A stretch of 64,000 nt of DNA from Kondoa malvinella. Taxonomy: Eukaryota > Basidiomycota > Agaricostilbomycetes > Agaricostilbales > Kondoaceae. The stretch is taken from NCBI GenBank assembly GCA_039545315.1, contig BCIM01000001.1, positions 2,389,783-2,453,782 of the forward strand, in the 5' to 3' direction. The number at the start of each line of letters is the position of its first letter. Within the stretch, counting starts at the first letter, position 1. A program made the translations under genes and the position numbers. Positions 56,102 through 64,000 of the stretch are shown here, piece after piece. The notes under the pieces were generated by a model, which was given only the letters and a program-made list of their open reading frames with translations, was not told where the DNA came from and did no database searches.

Positions 56102-59083
56102 TCAAGAGCGGAACGCCTGCGCTGCTGTATGTAGCTTGTCGAGTACCGAAGCCCAAGCAGACGTCTCGTTCAGAATGCCTTCGAGGTGTTTGATCGCTTC
56201 TTCCTCTGTCAGATCAAGCCGGAACTTTTCTTGCACCTGGACAACTATTCAGAGCCGTATTTGCATGTTCAAAATAATCTATCGCACCTTCATGACAGCT
56301 TTATCAGGCTCGAGCTTGATATCGGGTATCGACGCGTCAACCATGAGCGAAATAAGGTTGATGATCAAGCTGGCACTTTTGCGCAAGTTGGAAAAGGCAG
56401 TAAAGCACAATTTCTTGAAACGCTGAAAGTGTGGCGATTGCATTCCACCCATTGCATCGACCATCTCTTTCGAAAGCTTCACAGCCGGTGGGTAAAGTTT
56501 TGGGTCTCGGCCGAGAATGTAGCCAAAGTCGACTGCCAAGGGGGATCAGCTAGGTTCAGAAGTCGACGAGCCAACCGACCATGGAAGAAATTGCCATCGG
56601 GCGAAAGCAGCAGATTGTCCAGATGCCGATCACCCACGCCCAGCAGATAAGTGACAACGCAATATCCGGCTGCTCGAAACAATTAGTTTAGGGTAAGACT
56701 GGGACAGCTCCGACTCACCACAGCTCCGAATATACGTATCGAAGACCTCGGGCGAGATCCCAAAAGTGCTCGTGCTCTTTGCGTCCGGATGATGCATGCG
56801 CAAATAAGCCAGGATCGATCCGCCATGTTCGCTCGACAAAGAGCAAATAGCGCCTATAGTTGCGCTGGGTACAAATTGCACCATACCGTCTATAGCTGTT
56901 GTCGCAAGTACTTTGTAAGGCAAGATCTTTAGATCGAGGTTCTCCTTTCGAAGCAATCGATCCATCAGGGTAAAGAGTTGCAGAACGAGCTGGTCTTGTC
57001 GCAGGTCATCGCCGTTCTTGAAGATCAACGGATATTCACCTCCGTCAGCTGTTTTAAGTTGCAACCGGAGAGGAAAGAGATTCGATTTAAAGATGGTTGA
57101 TTTTTCCGCATCTACGCCAACGATTGACAGGCGGGCGTCAAGAGGCAAAGGAATAGCCTGAAAGCTATGTAGACCATGCTTGTTGTCTGTCAGAGCAGCT
57201 TTTAGCTTTTCAATCTTCTTGGGTCGCCCATCTTTGCTTGTACGCAAGTCTTTCGCCAATTTCGACAGAAGGGCAGTGAATTCGGCTTGTCTCCGGATCT
57301 CGTCTCTTCTTTGCTTGCCATTCGGTTGCTGTGCGTCGAATCTGTATTAAGCTAGCTGAGCAGGCAGAGCACAATCCGACGCACCTCTGCGATTCTGGTC
57401 ATATAGTTGAAAGCGACCTTTTTGAACATCTTGCCAGCTACTTCATCTTCCATCTCGCACATCAAGTACCAGTAGAGGTTGTTGCCCAGTATTGGATTGG
57501 CAACGCTTCGCTGTATGAGGAATTCTTCCAACGTCAAGGCATCCGTGGTCTTGCTCGGTAAGATGGTGGAATGCCTGGAACGCTGTCGCGTGGAAGACGC
57601 AGGTGGAGTATCGAACTTGAGTGCTTGGACTAGCTGTAGCAGATACATGACCAATTCCTGTGCGATCCAGTTTGAATTAAGCTTATCGCAATCGCAATTG
57701 AGCTACAACGCACCTCATCATCCGCTCTAGCAATTTGTCTAACAGCATACGCTCTCACTCTTCGATCCTTGAATGCCTCTCCAGGACCAAGCAACTCCAG
57801 CGCATCCTCCATCTCAATGTCTGTCCAACTAGGTAATAACACTTCCGTCGCCTGCTTCACTTCACCCGGATCGCTCCACACCACGCTCTTCAAGAACTTG
57901 TTTAGCGCCCTTTTATCCCTCGATAGATAAAACCTGAACCGCCAAACTTTATCCCGTTGTTGCGTAGTCAAAGTTTGCGTCGGAGGGTAGCGCAGGATCT
58001 CATTGAGCTCGTCTCTGATCTTGGCGTTGGGTTTCAGTTCTCTGTCTAGTGGACCAGAACGGTGACCTCGGACCAGACGACGATGTTTGGCTTCTACTGG
58101 ATTTTCGCGAACCACATCTGGGTCGATGATGCTGAATAGGACGGAATCGTTTTGCAGGACAGAAGATGGTGGGAATGGTGATGGTTGGACGGTGTTTACT
58201 GTTGATGTAGAAGCGATGATGGGCGGTAGTGTCGGAGGTGGATACTCCTGCTCAACTTCTCAGCATCATAACATATATTAGAAAAGAATAGGCTCACGTA
58301 TTCACTGAAGACGACAGGGAAGTCAAAGCGAGGCAGGTCGATGTATAGGTATAGATTGGTGGACTTCTTTGTCTCGATCTGTAATCCGGTCAAACGTGGA
58401 ACGATAAACTAAAGATAAGATCAAGCACATTGTGGATCTTTTCGATTTGACGGAACGTGAGCTTGTCTAACCAGTCGAGCCTCGGTATGTCACCGCTTTC
58501 ATGCTTCTTGACGAGCTAGCGAAACACATCTAAGCTACTGTCGCGGAGAGCGCAACAAGGGAGGTACCTTCTCAAGCCTGCCTAATTCGTCTGTGTCGCC
58601 ATGAGAGAGCGGTACTTTGCTAGGTGTAGACGAATTGGCTGCAGCATCGGCTTGTACGCCTTTGTGCAGGAACAGACGTTGTTTGGCTCGTTTCAGAGTG
58701 CTCTTCTTGCCAAAGAGCTTGAAGGTAGTAGCGCCGACGGGGATCGCTTGAGGACCATCAGGAAGTGCTTGCGAATCATACACTGTGAAGGTGAGCTGGG
58801 CATCTAGCGGCAGGTCCTTGTATTTGACAGGCAGTGTCAAGCTCTCGTTCCAGGTATACGACGACTTGAAATTCTTGTGAGCCGTTTGCAACGGGACAGT
58901 CATAGGTTTGTTGCAGCTCCATAGTTGACAGACAATGTATAAATCCGACAAGACGATATTTTGAGACTCGACAGGATTCGTTCGACCGACTTGACCAGAC
59001 AGGCTCGAGATTCGAAAGGACACGTTGAAATCAAGGTCTGATAGCTTGGCGAGCGATACACTTGCATTGCTGCTGTCGGCCAT
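56102..59083 (-). CDS. VPS34: Class III phosphatidylinositol 3-kinase Vps34
   Basis: Makes PI3P for autophagy and vacuolar sorting. The ATG at 59083 starts [21 protein letters not shown], the C2 domain with [21 protein letters not shown]. The helical domain shows [44 protein letters not shown] and [16 protein letters not shown]. The kinase domain has [63 protein letters not shown] (catalytic loop) and [16 protein letters not shown] (DFG). The C-terminal helix region ends [10 protein letters not shown] at 56102. About eight introns. Divergent from the GST gene across 469 nt. Confidence 0.96.
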
Positions 59084-59552
59084 TCTTTACCATGGCCGTC
59101 ACGTGAGGACACGTCGAGGTGCTGGTCATCTCTGGGACTTGCTCTTACACCACTACTACCGAAGCAGAGAGTACGTTGTTTCTTCATTCTCTGCTATGCG
59201 CTGGCCTCAGGGGCTCGCTCTCCCATCTCCTCGTTCCGTCATGCGGATGACGCGCTGTTACCGAGCTGCCTTGCTCCCATCGGAGGGCCTGGCCTATGCT
59301 GGTCTATATGCGTGCTGTCTGAATCTCTTTGAATTCTCTCTGCGCTTTTCTCGCTCTACATCTACGTGGCGCTTGGGCCTGCTAGAAGTGACGAATCATC
59401 CCCTAAGTCCGTCGCACAAAAGACTGCTTACTCACTAGTACATTCCTTGATGACTGTTGCCCACGCGCATCTCCGGGACTCTTGTGCCAAACCTTTTGCT
59501 CCTTGTTGCCTTATTCTTACTTTGTCCTTTACCTAAACAGACATACAACAAC
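59084..59552. promoter_or_regulatory. Divergent promoter region, VPS34 / GST
   Basis: About 470 nt between divergent starts. The GST side has long CT-rich tracts (59500-59540). No specific site is identified. Confidence 0.45.
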
Positions 59553-60747
59553 ATGGCACCAATCATCATCTGTACGTGTAGCTCTTGTCACTTGTCACAC
59601 CTGTCCTTACCAGTCTATGATCGCCAGACGGAAACCCTGTAAGCCTTGTTGTCCCGTCCGTCTACACGGCAAGTCTGACAATGGACTAGATGTCCACTTG
59701 CACTCAGCGTGTCATTGCTGTTGCAAAAGCCAAGGGACTCGAGTACAAGGTCGAAGGCTACAATGGCAAATCGGACTTTAGCTTCATCAAAGATGACAAG
59801 TTCATCGCCGAGATACAGCCGCACGTCCTTCTACCTTCGTTGTGGTCGTTTGTACTGATCAGCCTTTTGCTCCAGATTCGGTCAGATGCCAGCTATTGAC
59901 GAGTCCGCCTTCCGCTTGTAGCTGCGAAACAACACTCAAGCTGATCTTTCGTGCAGCAATGGTTTCACCATGTTTGAATCAAGAGCGATCTGCATCTACC
60001 TCGCTAGCAAATACAAGAGTCAAGGTGTTGATCTAATGCCTGAATTTGACGCCGTTGCCATGGCTAGCTTCAACCAGGGTAAGTCTTGTCTCGAGCCACG
60101 TTCGATCGTTGATCTAACTGTTTTGCTCAGGTGCCAACATCGAAGCCTTCAACTTCGAGTAAGTCCTCTCTTTCTAGCAATGAAGAATGAGCCTGAGTAA
60201 AACCAGCAAACACGCATCGGCTATTGCCTACCAAATGGTCTTTTCCCGTACGGTGCTGTCTCATCCTCGCATTTACTGCTAACCCTGCTGTTAGCCATGT
60301 ACGGAGGCAAGACTGACGAAGCTGCTGTCAAGCAAGATACCGAGATGCTCAGCAAGCGTCTTGAAGGCATCGAGTAAGCTATTTTGAAGGAACTTCAACA
60401 CAAGCTGACGCTTCTTCAGCCGTCTTCTTGGCAAGCAAAAGTACCTAGGAGGCGATCAATTGACCGTGTATGTCTATGCACCTCTCCGCGCTTGTATGAC
60501 TTGCTCATACGCAATTCCGATCCAGTGTGGACATCTTCGGTCAGTAAAGTGCCGAATCACGCTGCTTCGTACTAACCTCACATGTGTAGCTTTGCCATAC
60601 GGCACAATGGTCGAGCAGCTCGGTAAAGGAGATGGTCTCAAGTCCAACAAGAACGTTGCTCGCTGGTGGAACGAGATCAGCAACCTCGACTACTGGAAAT
60701 TCGCCGCGGGTGAAGCTAAAAAGGCTAGAGAAGCCATGGGCATGTGA
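59553..60747 (+). CDS. Glutathione S-transferase
   Basis: Conjugates glutathione to electrophiles; a canonical cytosolic GST of about 210 residues. A first exon MAPIII (ATG 59553) joins a tiny exon YGNP, then MSTCTQRVIAVAKAKGLEYKV with the STCTQRV active-site strand-helix. GQMPAIDES contains the cis-Pro, and GFTMFESRAICIYLASKYK binds the gamma-Glu of glutathione (E-S-R). The C-terminal domain has ANIEAFNFE, YGGKTDEAAVKQDTEMLSKRLEGI, KYLGGDQLTVVDIF (N-capping D), LPYGTMVEQLGKG and ARWWNEIS. About eight introns, several exons under 40 nt. A phi/fungal class is likely; it ends EAMGM at 60745. Confidence 0.9.
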
Positions 60748-60798
60748 AGAGTCTCTCTGCAATGTTATTGCTGAGCTACAGCGTCTCGTACTTGAGCA

Positions 60799-62842
60799 CT
60801 ACCTTTGCTGAACCACCGCAACTCTGCCATCTTTCACTTGAGCTGCAAAATAATTGAGGGCGTAGAAGTTGTCGCCAGGCGTACCAGCTAAGCGGTTCAC
60901 CAGGTTCAGATCTTGCTGCGTACAAAGGTGTGGCTGAGCTTGTAAAGCGTCCCGTAGTTGCTGCAGCAGACCGCCGTTCAACCTCGTCACAACGAACCGG
61001 AGTTTCGCGATCTGCAAGAATTTGTCATCATGGGTACCAAAAAGTAAGACTTCCGCCATACATCCGCCAAGTCGTTGAGCAAGTCATTGAGATACGCGGG
61101 AGCATGCTGACGAAAAGCCTCCAGATCGTTCACAGACAACGAATGCGTGTCATACATGAAGCCCAATGCAGAGAGAGCCGCAGGTTTACTGTTGTTCTGC
61201 GCTAAGGCACGAGGATAGCTTGAGATAGGGGGAAGATGCGTCCGATCGATATCAAATTCGAGCCGTGGCCGGGTAGACAGCTGTCGGAAGGCAGGGCTGG
61301 TCTTGCCATCAAATGAAAATGGTAGATTGAAGCTTCGAACGTATTCGGCAATCGCGAGGTAGACTCTGTCTTGGCAGATGAGCCACCATCCGAAGAAGCC
61401 TTTTTGAAAACCGTGAAGGCATCCCAATTGACTGGCATCGGTTGATGAGATATCAAAGCAGACCCAGATTCAAAGTATCGAGGGTGATCATCAGCATGCC
61501 GAGCCAACTTCCGTAAGCGATCAATCTTGTCTTGAGAATGTCTTGAGAAAATACGTAATCGAAGCGAATTGAGCTGGCGGCCTCTTGGCCAGCATGCGAA
61601 CCAGCTTTTCGCAAACACCGTCGGATCCAAATACATCTCTTTTGAGTCTTGCAATCTAAAATCCCTTTTATCTTCGGTAGCAGTCGAAGGTGACATGACC
61701 CTACCTGAGTGAATGTTTTGAAGCGAAGAGTCTCGTCCCTTTTAGCCAGCCGGTAAAAGCATGCAAGATCATTGCGATCAAGTCTTGAATCTTTGTACAA
61801 GAATCTCAACGCGTCTACAGCGTAAGAGGAATCGTCATCTTCAGCTCGAAAGCTTTGGCGTTGCAACAACTTCAGATCGGGCATGACACTTGGGCGACGT
61901 AGGAGTTCAGCCAAATGGTCTCCAGGCAGTAGCCATTGCGGAATCGATGGCCAGTCCCGGTTTGCTCTGTGCAAAGACTTAGCTACGAACAAAGGACTGC
62001 AAGATGACTGACGGAGCCTGGCATGAACGTGCACAATCAATTATGAAAAGTAGGTACCTGTGTCTACATGATTAGTGGACTGTACGCAGATGCGGTTTAG
62101 GCAGCATACCTCCAATCCCAGGTCAAGGGCATCTGATGCTTTTCACGCTTACTGCGGGACTCTGACCTCTGTCTTGAGGGTACATCGTCTAAGCGGGATG
62201 TTTTCCCCTATTGCTAGATTCGCGCGCAGAATCAGAGTGTCGCTTGCGTCCAGCTCTCAGCAGCTGGTCCTCTCCTCTATGAACTGAAGGTTCATTATGC
62301 AAGTCCTGCTTCCATGTGTTGAGCGTTGACTGTGTAGACTGCTCTTTGCTGCTGGATGGGACCGCTGGCGTAGGCATAAAGTTATCTTCGGAATCGGAAG
62401 AGATGGAAATTGGGCCAAAGGTGTGCTTAGGTATAACACCGACACTCGATAGAAAGTCGAGATTGGTAGGCGACAGAGGCTTTGATACATCTTCAGGGCT
62501 TTCCAATGCGAACGGCTGTATTGAAAGCGCTGTTTGTGATGCTGGGAGAATATCGATATTGAGCACGGTTTTGTTATTCCGTTCGGCTGGACCTTCATAT
62601 GGCTTGCCCGTGTGATTGGCTGCTATTCTGATATCAGTTGCAAGTAAAGCTCGGACGCTTCGAAGCCCACGATAGTCAAAGATTTGCTTTACCTGTTGCA
62701 GCAGCTTAATTCTGGCTGCAGCACACTGCTCTGGAGGACAGGCATCACAGAGGATATCAAAGAGCATGAGCCTGGTATGCGCCTGCGAGTTCGCGGCTAT
62801 GATGCGCTTCGCCGAATCGAAACAACTTGTGCTTGTCCACAT
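60799..62842 (-). CDS. Unrecognised protein, several exons
   Basis: No family recognised. The start is taken at the ATG at 62842 (MWTSTSCFDSAKRII), a helical N-terminus with a Cys pattern (ILCDACPPEQCAAARIKLLQQ), IFDYRGLRSVRALLATD, then a Ser/acidic linker (ISISSDSEDNFMP) with a basic patch (RAGRKRHSDS). Later exons hold NRDWPSIPQWLLPGDHLAELL, AVDALRFLYKDSRLDRNDLACFYRLAKRDETLRF, RYFESGSALISHQPMPVNWDAF, EYVRSFNLPFSFDGKTSPAF and LRFVVTRLNGGLLQQLRDAL. It ends VAVVQQR at 60799, about 50 nt from the convergent GST stop. Internal exon joins (61400-61560, 61640-61720) are uncertain. It looks like a soluble alpha-helical protein. Confidence 0.5.
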
Positions 62843-62865
62843 ACCGTGTCTTCGACAATAACAAG

Positions 62866-63201
62866 ATGTCTGTTATAGATTTTCCCCTGCCTTGGACACA
62901 CGAGTCGTTCAACGAATGGCTGCAAGCACAATTGATTGGCGATGATCAATTTGATGAACTCGAACGAAATTGTCTGCGCACATATCTCTCGCTTCCGCCC
63001 AGTGTCCAATTGTCGTTCCTCACTGGGCGAGCTGCAAAACTACCCTTCGCACTACCTCACTCTGCCAGGATGTGGTATGGGATCAGTTTGATGGATCATA
63101 TCTGGCATGTCGCGGAAGTTGTTGCTTGTACGCCAGCTTTGAACGCCCAGCGACGTCTTACACGAGCGGCGGATCCGAAACAGAAAGAAGGCAGGGAATA
63201 G
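62866..63201 (+). CDS. Small uncharacterised protein, single exon
   Basis: An intronless 111-codon frame from ATG 62866: MSVIDFPLPWTHESFNEWLQ, DDQFDELERNCLRTYLSLPPSVQLSFLTGRAA and MDHIWHVAEVV, with a basic end (RAADPKQKEGRE). The aromatic and Leu distribution is that of a folded helical domain. Its start codon is only 23 nt from the start assigned to the opposite-strand gene, so the two share a promoter or one start is wrong. No family recognised. Confidence 0.55.
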   Translation: MSVIDFPLPWTHESFNEWLQAQLIGDDQFDELERNCLRTYLSLPPSVQLSFLTGRAAKLPFALPHSARMWYGISLMDHIWHVAEVVACTPALNAQRRLTRAADPKQKEGRE

Positions 63202-63575
63202 CGAGAAATAGGCAATTCAGCAATAGAAGTGGACCCGAGGCTGACATATCAACGTCGTACGTCGAAATCCACTTCCATACGTATTTGCTGACTGGCAAGA
63301 GATAGATTGTGTCGGAAACAAAGCCCATCAACAGCATATCATCTGCCGGCAGAAGTAGTCGAATTAGCACAAAGTTCTCAGACCCTGGCCTGACCTACAG
63401 TCGGCGACCATCTACTTCGTCGTTTTCTCTATCAACTTTTGAGTTAAGGGAATGTGAAGCGCAAGATCTGTAAGAGGCCCGAAAGAGCAGCATTGCGAAA
63501 GCATTGCAAAGTACGATGGGACACATTGAGGACATATGTTGACATTGTCGTCAATCTTCATCGTAACTATAAGGA
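63202..63575. other. Intergenic
   Basis: About 370 nt between a plus-strand stop and the minus-strand terminal ORF. No feature is supported. Confidence 0.35.
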
Positions 63576-64000
63576 TTATCTACCAGCTTGTATCACTAGC
63601 TTCGCGTGCATCGTTTGAGCATCCACGTGCATAGCCTGATCTCCAGGATAGACTGTAAGACTCGGTGCTTTACTTCGTTCTTCGTAGCTTGGTCTGATCG
63701 TTTGCTTCATCGCTCCATTGCTCAGTACGCGTCTGCGCCAGTTCATCGGATGTTGAACAGCATCAGATGAGTTCGCCAACCTTAGTAAGTTTGGACGCCT
63801 GACAGAGTTGTCGACAAATTGGCGTCAAGTTGCGGGATGTAATCTGAGCTGCTATACGAAGCCAAATCAACGAGCGTAGTGGTTGTGACAATTCAGCTTG
63901 ATACGCCTGTTGAAGATCCTGTGTTCGCTTCGTCCCTCCTTGAATCAAGCTCGCAAAGGGCATTCGTGAGGACTTGCTTGATCGGCGAAATAGGTGAAGC
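63576..64000 (-). CDS. Partial minus-strand gene at window edge
   Basis: Minus-strand coding-like sequence entering from the right edge: GGTKRTQDLQQAYQAELSQPLRSLIWLRIAAQITSRN and ICRQLCQASKLTK, then either a read-through stop at 63763 or a splice near 63783 to RTEQWSDEANDQTKLRRTK with a stop near 63690. An alternative frame runs to 63576. The helical, charged character suggests a real gene whose start lies beyond the window. No family recognised. Confidence 0.35.

Noticed and set aside
1..64000. CRISPR arrays, insertion sequences, LTR elements, prophage
   Set aside because: No regularly spaced repeats, transposase or reverse-transcriptase motifs, or terminal repeats were seen; the sequence is eukaryotic.

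Overview
The window is nuclear DNA of an intron-dense fungus, most likely a basidiomycete. Nearly every gene is cut by several introns of about 45-60 nt with GTRNGT donors, CTRAY-like branch points and YAG acceptors. Gene content is fungal: GT15 mannosyltransferase, Zn2Cys6 factor, white-collar-2-like PAS/GATA factor, SUP35, fungal HNH protein, MIC10. I cannot fix the genus. I joined exons by hand from reading frame, splice signals and family knowledge, so most spans run from start codon to stop codon across introns, and several exon borders are uncertain.

Layout. 1-10.6 kb: 3' end of glycine decarboxylase (GCV2), F-box protein, GT15 mannosyltransferase, an unrecognised gene, an HNH-nuclease-domain gene and a multi-pass membrane protein with a probable 3-nt microexon. 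11-25 kb: a protein with ubiquitin-like ends, CDC20, REX3, a Zn2Cys6 transcription factor and a very large RIF1-like gene with PP1-docking motifs. 25-32 kb: a poorly resolved stretch, a secreted esterase with an acidic/Ser-rich tail and a run of Ns, an unresolved 1.6-kb stretch, an odd tRNA, a GNAT acetyltransferase and a small Cys-rich protein. 32-43 kb: SUP35 (eRF3), tRNA t6A dehydratase (TCD), SEC14-like protein, a DUF1772 gene with a decayed copy of its 3' end on the other side of SEC14, and the PAS/GATA factor. 43-54 kb: COX11, aldehyde dehydrogenase, RMI1, a DNAJC8/Spf31-like J protein, MIC10 and phospholipase C. 54-64 kb: a Ser-rich protein, CTF8, VPS34, glutathione S-transferase, an unrecognised gene, a small ORF and a partial terminal ORF.

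This is mostly ordinary housekeeping chromosome, with no transposon, CRISPR array or secondary-metabolite cluster seen. Genome-maintenance genes are frequent (RIF1, RMI1, CTF8, CDC20), but they are scattered on both strands and I infer no operon-like unit. Points that deserve a second look are two GC-AG introns with identical GCAAGT donors, the 3-nt microexon, a class-II tRNA with about 62 extra nt, the local partial duplication around SEC14, a divergent gene pair with start codons 23 nt apart, and an undescribed-looking protein with ubiquitin-like ends.
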